A stretch of DNA of 64,000 nucleotides, from assembly GCA_033439295.1 (NCBI GenBank), contig JAVTLE010000014.1, forward strand, positions 186,001 through 250,000. The letters are read 5' to 3'. The notes below the pieces were generated by a model. The model was not told the DNA's origin. It saw only the letters and a list, made by a program, of their open reading frames with translations, and searched no databases. Shown piece after piece: positions 1 through 10,700 of the stretch. A program made the position numbers and the translations under genes. Numbering within the stretch: position 1 is the first letter of the stretch; each line of letters opens with the position of its first letter. Source of the stretch: Deuterostichococcus epilithicus. Taxonomy: Eukaryota > Chlorophyta > Trebouxiophyceae > Prasiolales > Stichococcaceae.

Positions 1-306
1 CCGGTTCCCAAGTCGACTGCTGTCCATGCTATGTGCGAACTGGAAGGTCTGCACGTTCGTTTGTCTCATGACGCAGGACGTCGAGACGAAGGCGCTGGAC
101 CTCTTTTTTCCGCACCGCTGCCATACGATGCGACATCACCGTCCGTCAATGAAGCCATCTTTGCAGTGACGGTGTGTGTTGTACATCAGGCAGCCGGAAT
201 CCTCATTGTGGCAAAGTTGCTATTTGAACCCGAGTAAGAACACTGCATCACGGCCGTTTCGGATATATCATGGGCGCTAGTTGAGTTGGTGCACTTGCTC
301 TCTCAG
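1..306. other. Window edge and probable 5' part of the kinase-like gene
   Basis: An open frame at 31-237 (+) could hold a first exon of the kinase-like gene, but no splice donor in matching phase was found with confidence. Nothing else is recognised. Confidence 0.3.
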
Positions 307-448
307 ACCCAGGCGCTGCAGCACGAGGATGATGCCGGCTTCCCGCTGGGGCCGCGCAACGTCCTCAACTTCTCCTGGCCTGTCCTAAATCCGGCGGGTG
401 GCGGCGACGGCAAGAACCGCTACAACCTGCGGAGCAGATCGAGCGGCA

Positions 449-483
<35 letters not shown>

Positions 484-1659
484 AACAGCTCCGACAGCAT
501 GCATTGCGGCGGCGCCAGCGCCGCCTTCCGCAACTACCCGCTGTACTCCGCTGCGGAGCTCAGCCTTGGTGCGCACTACTCCTCTGCAGTTATCGGTGGA
601 GCCCGTGCCAGTATGTGCGTCAACTGAACAGGGGAGGCATGCATTCATTCAAGCTGCATCAAGGACCGGTCAGACCACTGTGGTGAGGTGTGCAGGCCCC
701 GTGCTGGGAAGGGGCAGCAGCGGCGTAGTGCACCAGGGCCGCTTTGCAGACACCGACGCGGCCATCAAGCTCGTCATCTCGGACCGGGCCGGTGCGGCTG
801 AGGCATTGGCGTCGCTCCAGCTCGAGATCACCGTCTACATGGCGCTTCAGCCGCTGCAGGGTGTGTCTCGTCACTGAGCTCAGACCCTGCGTAAAGAAGC
901 CCATGCTGACAAGCCTCTGAAGTCATGCACCGTGTCCCTCAGTGAGTCATGCGCTGCGCCCATCACACAGCTTGAGGGGTGCCCATGGTAAGCTTGTGAC
1001 GCAGGCCTCTGCGGGACTGGTGTGCAGGGGTAGCGGTGCCGCGGCTGCTCGGCATTGGCAGGGCAACGGACGCACTGGGGCCGCCATGCGGCTTCATCGC
1101 ACTGGAACGGTGCGTCCCGTCAAAGTCCAGTGTTGCAAGCTGCGCTTGCCAGTGGTATTCAGCGCCGACTTTGCATCTTCAGAGTCTGTACAGGTGCCAT
1201 GAGACAGCATGTGAAACCGTGCAGACTGCATGGCATCCCGCTGTCTCGGGTAGACGAGCCGGCGGCCGCAGACGGCAAGGCGGCGCAGGAGGCATTGCAG
1301 GAAATCCACAGTCTGGGCGTGTGCCATGGCGACCTGGCGCCATGGCACGTTCTGCTGTCCCGGACTGCCGAGGGCGCCGCTGTCGTCAAGCTGCTGGACT
1401 TTGGCCACAGCACCCTGGGCGCCCCGGCCGAGCAGCTACACTCTGAGCAGCGGCAGCTAGCGGCGATGTTCGCACAGAAGGTGAGTGACTTGGTTCTGAC
1501 GGCAGCCAGCAAGCGAACTTGATTGTGCCGCTACAGTTGTGCCGCTACCTGTAGCAGGTCTCGAACGCAAGGCTGTCCTGCGCAGGGCGTCGTCCTGGGC
1601 CCGCCGCCGCCGCCGCCGCGGCAGAAATCGCCGCGGCCGACACCCCGGGAGTGATGTGA
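307..1659 (+). CDS. Protein-kinase-like gene, 5' end unresolved
   Basis: Five exons join in consistent phase: 307-610, 696-860, 1034-1109, 1225-1480 and 1558-1659, giving about 300 residues without the start. The second exon has a glycine-rich loop (GRGSSGVV) and a VAIK-like lysine (AAIKLV). The third looks like the hinge region (CGFIALER). The fourth carries the catalytic loop HGDLAPWHVLL and the magnesium loop LLDFGHS. This order is the protein kinase fold, so ATP-dependent phosphorylation is likely. The substrate is unknown. The Asn normally found five residues after the catalytic Asp is His here (W-H-V), which is unusual and could weaken metal binding. The N-terminal exon encodes an 11-Gly run and low-complexity sequence. 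The last exon is Ala-rich and ends at TGA 1657-1659. No initiator ATG was confirmed; a first exon upstream of 307 is expected. Kinase identity is fairly secure, the exact family is not. Confidence 0.72.
451..483 (+). repeat. (GGC)11 trinucleotide run encoding poly-Gly
   Basis: Eleven GGC units in the first supported exon of the kinase-like gene encode eleven glycines. Confidence 0.9.
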
Positions 1660-2514
1660 CAGAGGAAGGATGCGAGCTGGCTTCTGCTAGCATATGCCGC
1701 GGCAGACGCTGCTTATCATGGCATTCAAAGCAATGCAGCTGGCGATGCTCTGCGCTGCATCTGACAGGACTTCTGGCTGCAAACACCCTGCGGCATAAAG
1801 TTCTTGTATGTGTTGTGTTTGCTGTTATGACAAAAGACTGTGATGAGCCCTACACGACCCAACACATGAAAGCCCGCCGCAGAGCCCAGCAGTGGCAGCT
1901 GTGTGCAGGAATGCTGTTGTTTGGTCTGATTTGACAAATTGTACTATGCATGCCTCTCCAGAAGCTGTGCCCCGCCCCTGCTGTATGCTGCGCTGCAGCT
2001 GCTGGGCCAGTTTTGGGGGGAGGAGCCGGTAGAACCAGGAGTAAAGAGGCACGAAATCTGCGTCGGGCGGCGCTGCGGGCCTGCCGACAAGGTCCTCCAA
2101 CATCTGGTGCACCCACAGGTGCTTGTTATTGACTCCGAGAAGAACTAGAAGTGTTTGGTGCCGGACGTCACTCACATCCGAGCTCTACTGGACCGGCCTC
2201 CAGTCCCCGCCAATGTGTTCCACGGTGTGTGCCCCATCCCTTCCTGGCTGGCAAGGGTGGGAGGCTACGCTGCCGCTGGGGGGCAGGCCTTGGGTTGGGG
2301 ATGGATGGGACGTAGCCCAGCCGCTTCTCGAGGCTGTGAGCAAGGCGGCAGCAGGCAGCTGCAGTGGGGAGTCGCTGCACCAACAGCGAACAGATGGCTA
2401 CTGGTGCTCGCTCGGCATGAGGCAGCTTACGGGACCGCAACAGCGCAGCATCGCGCCGCATTCTTCTAAGGCCGCAAGGATGCACATTGTACCCTCCCCA
2501 GCCAATCCCCGCAG
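1660..2514. other. Unassigned stretch between two plus-strand genes
   Basis: There is no confident gene. Short open frames with coding-like third positions occur on the minus strand at about 1960-2130 (includes YSWFYRLLPPKLAQQL) and on the plus strand at about 2158-2223. They could be exons of an unrecognised minus-strand gene and of the gene that follows, respectively. Neither could be linked to a start, a stop or a known family. Confidence 0.3.
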
Positions 2515-3638
2515 GCGCGCATGACGGGGTGCCCCGCCCCGACAGCTGCGCGCGGCCGTACACGGCGGAGCTAGGCCTCGTGGGCGACGGCTCCAACAGC
2601 TACCAGGCATGGCTCGGCGGCGCAGCCAACCAACCGCGAAATTCTCAGACGCCCCAGCAGCGCGTCAAGGTGCAGGTGCGCTTCAAGTCTGGGGCTGTTT
2701 TGAGGCCCAGCTGCGCGGGTGTGCAGCCGGCCTGCCTACTGCTTGCGCAACTTGCAGCATCTGGCAAAGCACGCTCGACGCGGCATCTGCATTCGCGTGC
2801 CCCGTCCTGACGGCCAGGCTGACAAGGCTGCGAGGCTGCAGATATGGCTGTGCGATCACGACTCCTGGCACACAGAGGCCTGACGTCCCAACCCTGCTCG
2901 CGCACGATCTGGGGGACGGTGCCGGAGCCACTCCTGAATGAGGACAAGGCAGGTGCCAGCGAGCTGTATGGCGGCTCCTGCGTCCGCACCGCCTTCGATG
3001 CGCTGTGCGCCTACTCTGCCGCGCACGTGACGCCGCGGCAGGTCTCCTCGCTGCAGCAGGCGCGTGGGTTGCTGGCTCTGCATGCCGCCTCCTGCTGCAC
3101 CACCGGAACAACCACAGTGCATCGCTGTCTCGTGGCGGCGTTTCAGCTGCTGCTGCGCGGACGCAGCACTAGTTGGCTCCCTCGTCTGCAGAGCGGCCCA
3201 GATCAGGGCGGTGCCGCGAGCACTTGACGGGCTGGTGAGTCTGACAGCGACTTTGCATGGCGCCCCTGCCGGTGGGCCTGAAGGTGGACACGCACGAGGG
3301 GGCGGCGGAGTTCGCGGCACCACAGGGCTGGAGCATGAGCATGTCAGCAGCGGGGCTGTCGAGCGCGGCCTGCTGGCTACGCATTGCGGACGAGCGCAAA
3401 TTGTTGATTTCTTGACTGCACCGAGGCTGCAAGCTGGAGGCACCAAGCCTCAGCTGGGACGGATCCCCTCAGCGAGGCCACGTGGCTGGCGGAGAATGTG
3501 GTGGCTGCGCTGCTGGGAGCTTTGGGATGGCAGCGGAGCTGTGCATGCGGCGGTTGCGCACACAACTACATGCGCTTCCTGCGCCGTGCTGCTGGCCTGG
3601 ATGGCGATGAGGACTACTGGACTAGCATTTCTTGTTGA
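2515..3638 (+). CDS. Unidentified intron-containing gene, partial model
   Basis: Several plus-strand segments have strong G/C third-position bias and plausible splice borders. One runs from 2515 to 2675 (contains [16 protein letters not shown], donor after GTGCAG). Others lie at about 2920-3060 ([20 protein letters not shown]), 3191-3235 ([18 protein letters not shown] donor), 3247-3408 ([16 protein letters not shown], then [19 protein letters not shown]), and 3465-3638 ([19 protein letters not shown], ending [10 protein letters not shown] and TGA). The 3191-3235 and 3247 segments join in phase. The junction after about 3060 was not solved. I do not recognise the protein. It has no obvious signal peptide or membrane segment in the visible exons, and the last exon is rich in Cys and Trp. 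The start codon is not identified. Confidence 0.45.
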
Positions 3639-3786
3639 TCCTGCTGGGGGATGGTGTATAAACATCCCAAGAGCCTTGTATGCTTACCCTCCACGTGCAT
3701 ACTGTTCAGCATAGGTGCTCTGAGGTCCATGTGACAGTGCCACAAGTTGTTCACCGAACCTTGTAGAGTCAAGCACGCGGGCCGGA

Positions 3787-5008
3787 TCATGAATGCTTGG
3801 GCTTTTTGACGCTGCCGCTACCAGAAGAGTCTGATGCTTTCGTTCTCTTCTTGGCGCTTCCGACCCCGCTCTCTACTGATGCGCCACCGGGCTCTGCAGC
3901 GCCTTCCGCTGCCTGCGCTGCTTTGTCCTGCCTGTCCTCCTTCCTCCTTTTTGCCGGCCGCGGGGTCGCGTCAATCGCTGCGGATGCCGCTGCGCCGTTT
4001 GCTGCCGACCTGCCCGCCACTGCCGCGCTGCCTCCCCCTTCCTGCTGCGCCCGCTTCTGCTTCTTCGATTCCTTCGACGCCTCCGCCGAGCCGGGCACGC
4101 CGTTCAGCAGCGGCTCGCCGACCGCTGTGGAGTCTGGCCGCCCCGCCGCCGCTGAAGCCAGGTGGTTTGCGCCCGCCCCATCGTCAGCCGCAGCGTCCTT
4201 TCGCCGCTTCCGCTTCTTCCTGCCCTCGGCCGCCGTTGCCGCCGCGTCTGGCTGCCGCTCCGTTGCCGTCGGCTGCGCCTCGGCCGCTGCCGTGGCCGCC
4301 TCCGCCGCCGCCCTGGCCGCCTCCTCACGCTTGCGCTTCTTCTTGCTTTTGCCGCCCGCTGCAGCGCCGGTCGCGGCGCCTGCGTCGCGTTGGGGCGGCG
4401 CGGCTGCTGCTTCGGGCGATATGGCGGCCTCCGCGGCCCCCGGCTGCGCAAGCGTGTGGTCGCCGTGCGGTGTCTCGGCTGCCACTCCTGGCACCGCCGG
4501 AGGCTCAGCGGCGGCGCCGGCCTCCAGCCTCCGCTTCTTCTTCTTCGTCCCCGCTTGCGCAGGTGTGTTGGGTGCGGCGGATGTTGTGCGCGCTGGCCCA
4601 TCTGCTGCTGCGGCAGGCGCCGGCGCCTGGTGCCGCTGTGCTGGCGTGGCAGCGGTCGCCGATGACATGCCATGCACCGCGGGAGCAGCCACCTCCAGTG
4701 CGGCGGCGCACGCAGCCAGGTTGGCTGCAATGTCCGGGGCCAGGTCGGGCTGCTGCAGGTGTGAAGAGGGAAGCCTCTCAAGTTCATGCCAAGCTCATGA
4801 TGGTTGACTGACGGCGCGTCCGGCAGAGGCTGCCGGCAGCTGGAGATGCTATGCTCGGTGCGAGTGAGTGATTGCGATTTGAGCAGCAGGTTGAAAGCCG
4901 GAACTTTCGTGTATATTTCAGGCATGCAGCACGGCCTGTCGAGCCTTCGTTCTCAAGAGTCAGGCAGGCATGGCCCAAGCACCTTTTCTAGCAGGTCGCG
5001 GATGGATG
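3787..5008 (-). CDS. Lys/Ala-rich probable nuclear protein, C-terminal exons
   Basis: The large terminal exon (4752 down to the TGA at 3789-3787, 321 residues) is a low-complexity tail. Ala/Pro-rich spacers are punctuated by basic clusters such as KKKKRRLE, KSKKKRKREE, GRKKRKRRK, KESKKQKR, PAKRRK and GSVKKPKHS. These resemble nuclear or nucleolar localisation signals. An upstream 26-nt exon (5008-4983) ending in RDLLEK joins in phase through a GTGCTT donor and an acceptor at 4753, giving RDLLEKQQPDLAPDIAANL. Earlier exons and the start were not found. The tail resembles those of many ribosome-biogenesis and chromatin proteins, but no catalytic domain is visible, so no function is assigned. 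The gene converges with the plus-strand gene ending at 3638. Confidence 0.55.
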
Positions 5009-7716
5009 CTGCAGTCGTGGCATCGTGGCACGGCTTGCTGCTGAGAAGCTTTGGCCTGCAGAGCCGAGGCCGCATCATGCTGCAGAACTACTGCCAGCGC
5101 AACGAAAGCCGACGGCTGAGCAGTGCAGTGAACACTCACCACAGCGGTGTTGACTGACGACGCAAATGGTCCACCAATACCAGCATACAACAGCAGTCTG
5201 AAGTGGTTGTTGCGATGTGACTTCAAATGTACCATGCAAGCACCTGCTGCATCATGCTGCACTTGAAGCGGGGACGCTCACTCCTGGTTGCGGGACTGTG
5301 CCAAGGGCGCAAGGTGTACTTTCGAACGCCGGCAGTAGTTGGTGACAGAGCACCCTGGCGCCGCATTTGGCGTCATCTGAGCTTCGACAAGGTGATCGCA
5401 ATATCAGAATAGCTGAGGCTAGTCCGCCCACGTTGTCGACCCGCTAAGCACGACCTAGGGCACTGCGCTGTTGCGACCTCACGTAGTGAAAACTGAAGCT
5501 ACCACTGCGGCAGTATCGCCTTCGGACATCTGGTCCCGGCCGCCAGCTTTCGGGTTTCTGGAGCCATAGTGTCACAGCGCGATTGAACTGCTGCCCACAG
5601 CGCGGCTTCACTCAACCTCTTGATAACGGCACGACCGGCAGTGCTCCAAAGTTGAAACCCTGAGGCATGTCGAGTGTGAAATGCCGGAACTGAAAGATGA
5701 ATTGCACGTCAATGTTTGTGCGCGCCGTGACTGGCACGGTCTGGGCTGAGGATATCTCTTGGCGCAGCCGGGCATGCGCTCACAGCGGCATTACCGCAGT
5801 TGGTTGCGTGGCACCAGCTGCCACATGAGAACCGAAGGCCGCTCCCTCGGTCGTTTTCGCTTGCTTGCAGCAGAAGGAGGCGGCCGCTGTTTCGCTGCAA
5901 CTTCGAGATTCGATCTGAAAATGACAGCGCAGCAGCACTGCATGGTATGCGACGTGACCCTTGATGCCGGTCAACACGAGCGGATCCAGCGCAAGGAGAC
6001 AGAGCAGCACATGGAGAAGGTGAAGACCAGATATGCATGATGTGAATATCAGCGCAAGTGCTGTTGATCCGCGCAGCTGCGTTGTTTCAATTAAAATTGC
6101 TAGCAATGCATGTTCAGAGCTTACCAACATGCTGCATGTTGTCCTAGTTCAATGTATTAACTTATCAGTTTGTGTATGCTGCAGCTGCTGGAACCTACAC
6201 CAGTATCAGCACCGACCACCAGGCGCGGCAGACTGCTGCGCTCTCGCACCTTGTTTGGAAGAACTATGCGGGCACATTCGCAGAGGTGCTGGTGTGTGGC
6301 ACCGCAACAATATGGGACATGTTGAGGCCGGCAGTCCCGTGTCAGTTGGACATCACTAACTGCATCCGCCAGGTCGTCGGCTTGCATGCAGACTTGGCAG
6401 AGCTGTTGCTGATGACGCCCGCTAGCTGCAGCACATTCACCCAACCGGCGGCTGGCTGCTGGAGATGCTGGAGGCTTACACAGGCGATGTTGAAGGTAGT
6501 AGTGGACAGGGCGACAACCTTGTTCGAGATCGGGCGGACAGCCATGGTCGTGACTGCCACAAATCAGGATCAAGGCACTCCAACCAATAATGCAAGATGT
6601 GTCCGTGCGTCGCAGGCTTTGGAAGGCTTCCTTGGCTTTCAACGTCCTGGAGCTTACTATCTAGCACCTTGACCTGTGCTCAATGGTGCTGTACCATGAT
6701 TCAGCATCCAAAGGGGTTGCGCAATTTAACAGCCTTTACAAGATGTGGCCGTTCATGGAGAGCGGGCAGGCCGTATTGGCAACAACAAGTGGCTTCAGTG
6801 CACAATGCAAATCATGCCGCCTGAAGGATTTACCACCAGACACCACTGACCCTGCAACTGACTTGTGATATGGCAACAGAGATCTGACGTTGTTCGTCTC
6901 CGAGGAACTCTGTCTCAATTTTATTGACGCACCTGCGTGGTTCGAGCGGCGAATCTCCAATGCGCGCGCCTGCCGAAAGGCATTCTCTAATGAGCACGCA
7001 TCACAGGTGCAGATCATGACATTGTGTTTGTGTCATTGCAAAGCCACACATCCTCGAGAGATTTGGCTGATGAATTTCTTGTCGCCAAGGATCCTGACAT
7101 CTAGCAAGCTTATAGTATGTTGGTTTCGTTGCTCTGGCCCGGCCCGGATTGTTTGATGCAGGTCTGCACAGGCGGCATCGCTGTTGATGTACCTGCCAGC
7201 ACCATTACATGAGCACATTGCAGCACTAGCAACTCTGCCGGTGCCCCACAGCCGCATTCTCCTTCGCTCGAGAGTGACGTTGCCAGATGCCTGGGGGGAA
7301 CCGGCATTGGACCCGTGGCAATGGCTGCGTGATTGCATTTGCTTACCAGCTGTAATCTCTCATTTGCCCGATGTCCTAGGACACTACCTACCTGCTGTGC
7401 GTGCAAGGCTTTGCACGCACAGCAGGTAGTTAGTGTTAATTGCTCTTGTAACCCGCTTGAGAACGAATTGTCGTATTGGCGGTTTGAGTAGATGATCTGG
7501 TCCAGCACCTGAATTCCAACTGAATATCACTCGACCATCACCCATTTATCGCTGCATGCTTGTGCCGACCACAGTGTGCTTGGCGTCTTTGAAGGTTGCC
7601 TCGACACTGCATGCCAGATCTCCCTGAATCGATTGGTCTGGCACGTGGCTCACAGACATGCACTGTGCCGCCGCAGCCACTCAGGCGCAGCTTAGATCCC
7701 CACAAAACCCAGTGCG
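5009..7716. other. Gene-poor, lower-GC stretch with isolated coding-like fragments
   Basis: No gene model could be supported. Fragments worth noting on the plus strand are about 5921-6038, with a Cys-x2-Cys...His pattern (CMVCDVTLDAGQHERIQ) reminiscent of a small zinc finger; 6172-6672, a 166-residue open frame of no recognised family; 6683-6868; and about 7015-7110 (DHDIVFVSLQSHTSSRDLADE). Base composition looks less GC-rich than the flanks. These may be a decayed gene or transposon, or exons of a gene I cannot connect. The 5' exons of the Lys/Ala-rich gene should also lie at its left edge. Confidence 0.4.
7381..7436. repeat. Near-perfect 26-bp inverted repeat with 4-nt loop
   Basis: Arms 7381-7406 and 7411-7436 are reverse complements at 25 of 26 positions, separated by a GGCT loop. 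The single mismatch is at position 7 of the left arm. An RNA from either strand would form a long stable hairpin. No gene explains it. Confidence 0.92.
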
Positions 7717-10700
7717 TCACACGTCAGCAGCGTCCGCGCCACCGGCGTGCGCGCCCATCCCTCCGGCGGCATTGCTGCCGTCAAAGGGCGCTGCAACCCC
7801 CTCCGCCTGACCGGCGCCGACGCCTGGCTGCGCATCTTTCATGTATGGCCGCAGCGCCGACATCGCGCCGGCGATGCGGCCCCAGCGGCCGGCGTCAATC
7901 GGCGGCGGCGGCGGCGCGCCGCGCTGCTCGNNNNCCGGAAGCAGCGGAAGCACCTCGTTGAGCGCGGTGTGCAGCCGCACGAGCGCGCCGCCGAGGGAGA
8001 CCAGCAACACGTTGAAGCCGCTCCACCGCACCTGTGAGGCACCGTTATAGCATTGGTCTCATTGAGTTGGGGGCATGAAGAGTCTGGGAGGGAGATCTTC
8101 AGGACGGATGCGACCTCAGCAGCTCATCCCAGCAGCTCATATTGCCGCCAAACTCGAGCCGATGCTGTGCGCTGGTGGTGAGGATCCCCAAACTGAAGCC
8201 ACGACCCGCTGCTGGCGCTCCTCAGGCACGCAATAACTGCTGCCGTGTGTCCCAGCTCACTGAAGTGCGCCAGGAGACATGCTTGCCAAAGCTGTGTACC
8301 TGAGCAACGTATCCGTCCATGGTGTTTGGGAACAGTGTTGCTGGGTGCGGCGGCGGCTCCAGCCCCGGACCCCCATCGCCACCGTCGGTCGCCTTCGCAA
8401 TGCCGTCCCATGCGCAATCCCCTGCCGGCGCCACCTGCCTGGCTTTGGCCCTGCCGGCGCTGGGCGCCGAGGCGGCGGCGCGGGCACAGTGCGCTGCCAT
8501 GCTTTCCCGCAGCGCCTGTTCAGAAAAACCATGGGGTCTCGTCCATTGCGAAAGCACTCCCTACCACAAAAGCCGGCAACATGGTCCGACGAGACACGCC
8601 GGCCTAAGCTTGCACTAGCCGGCAAAACGCACACTTTACATGTGTTGATGCATGCAAGGCTGGTAGCTGCTCTGCCGAGCTGCTGCCCTAGACTGAATCC
8701 TGGGCAAGCAACCCAATGACTGCTGCATATGAGTTTGATAGACATGCTTGCAACAAAGTTGGAGTGTCGACTAACGGCTGGCGCTGAAGGAGCTTCTCAG
8801 AAAGTCACCCTGCAAGCCCAAAACCCTTCACAGAGAGAGGCTTCTCAAGACAACATCACCTGCGAGTGCCAGCTGGCGGCGCGCGCTTCCGGGGACCCTG
8901 GCATCAACTCCGCCAGAGGCGCTGTCAGTCCCGCGTGCCAGCTGCCGCGGGCGGCCCGCGGCAGCGGCTCCGGCATGAGCGTCCCCCCCGCCCTCGGCGA
9001 TGCCAGCTTCGGGCCCGCCGCCGCTGCCCCTGGCGACGTCGGCAGACAGCCGGGAAGCCAGGCGGCGCAGCGCCGCTGACGATGCCCAGAGGCCGTCGCT
9101 GCCGCCGCCGCCGTCGGGGTCGGACCCGGTGCCGTCACCCAGCGCCCTGGCGCTGCTGTGCAGCCGTGCGGGGGCGGCGTGCAGGCGCGACAAGTCGAGG
9201 CTGCTGTGGCGAGTCATGCGGGAGGTGTCGGCGGCTGGCAGCCACGGCGGCGGCGGCGAGGAGCGAGCATCGCCTGTAGGCTGCCGCCGCTGCTGCTGCT
9301 GCTGCACCACCCCGGCAGCAAGCTGCGTCGATTGCTGCCGGTCAGCGCCGGCTGTCTGATCAGCTGCGCCCACAGCCCCTGTGCCGGGCAGCTGCTTGCT
9401 GCTCGCCGCAGCGTGAGGGTGGCCGCCGGAGCCGTCAACAGAGGTACCATGCTGCGCGGATGCAGAGCCGCTGCGGACGCTGCTCCCCGCCGACGCCGGC
9501 GGTGTGCTGCCAAGCCGCGCCATCTGCAGCCCCGTCTGCGAGAGGCCCTCCCCGCCACACCCGCTCGCGACAGGGCTCGGCGCTCCGTCTGCGCCGCAGT
9601 CCGCGCCGGCCGCTGGTGTCTCGCCGGGCGCGCNATGNTTGCCGCCCTGCTGGCCGGCCAGCACGCCGCTGTGCAGACCTGGCCANNTGCNGNCNGCANN
9701 TGGCCAGCGCTGGCAGCCGCGCCGCCATGGCGGCTGCCCTCAGCGGAGTCCGTCGGCGACCCGGTCTGGCGGCTGAGGCCCAGCAGCCGCCGGTGGCGGT
9801 CGCCTGACAGCGCCAGCAGCTGCTCGACCGCGGAGAGGAAGGCCTCAATGCTGCCGGCGGGCGCCCAGCCTGCGGGCGAAGCATGCGCGGGGTGGAGGTG
9901 GGGGGGGTGCAGCACGCGAGCAGCGGGCCGCCTGGCGCTTGAAAGCGCGCCTCATTCAGGCGGGAGCGGGCCTACTTGCCAATCCACTGCCAGACGTTTC
10001 TGGCCCTCTGGCGCATAGCCGCTCAGCCGAGCACGGCACGAATCGACTGACGACTCCGACAGAGCACCCTGGCGACACTGCCTGTCCTTCATGACTTCGT
10101 CGTCGCCTCTATTTCTGCAGCACTCGTGATCACCTGCAGCCCTGCAGGTTTATGTCAAATGCACCGCGGTCGCGCACCTCTGGTTGCAAGGCTCTGCCCT
10201 GGGCACGCCTCCAGCATGTCTGACAGGGCAGCCGAGCACTGCTCCTTCAGCGTCCGCAGCAGCGGCTGCGGGAAGAACAGCAGCAGCGCCTGCGCCAACA
10301 GGGCCATCTGTGAGTGCAAGTTGTGTAAGCCATGGAGTTGTGCAGTGTGAACGTACCTTGAGACTGGCCCCAGCCTGCCTTATGTTCTCAATCTTTGGTG
10401 CTGCAACAGGAGTGAACGTGCCTGCTGCATCAGGGACCATGGCTGACCAAGTGCAGCAGCAGGCAGGGTGCTGATATGCCAGGAGGAGGCATGCCTGCAT
10501 CATCTCGGCGTCGAAACCGTTCGCAAGCATGTTCTGCAGGCCGAAGACGCCCTGGCGGACCTCTCTCAAGGCCACGCGCACCGCCCACAGCTCCGCTAGC
10601 GGCATGTGCCACCGCCGCGCCGCCAGCCACTTCAGGGAGGGTGCGAACCACCTGCGAGCAGTCGCATTATTCCTGGTCAGAAAGTGTAGAATTCTAGGGC

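Noticed and set aside
1960-2130. Minus-strand coding-like stretch (YSWFYRLLPPKLAQQL)
   Set aside because: Third-position bias is good, but no start, stop, partner exon or family match was found, so it is not called as a gene.
3797-4807. A 336-codon plus-strand open frame
   Set aside because: Antisense of the Lys/Ala-rich exon. The basic clusters on the minus strand are far more protein-like.
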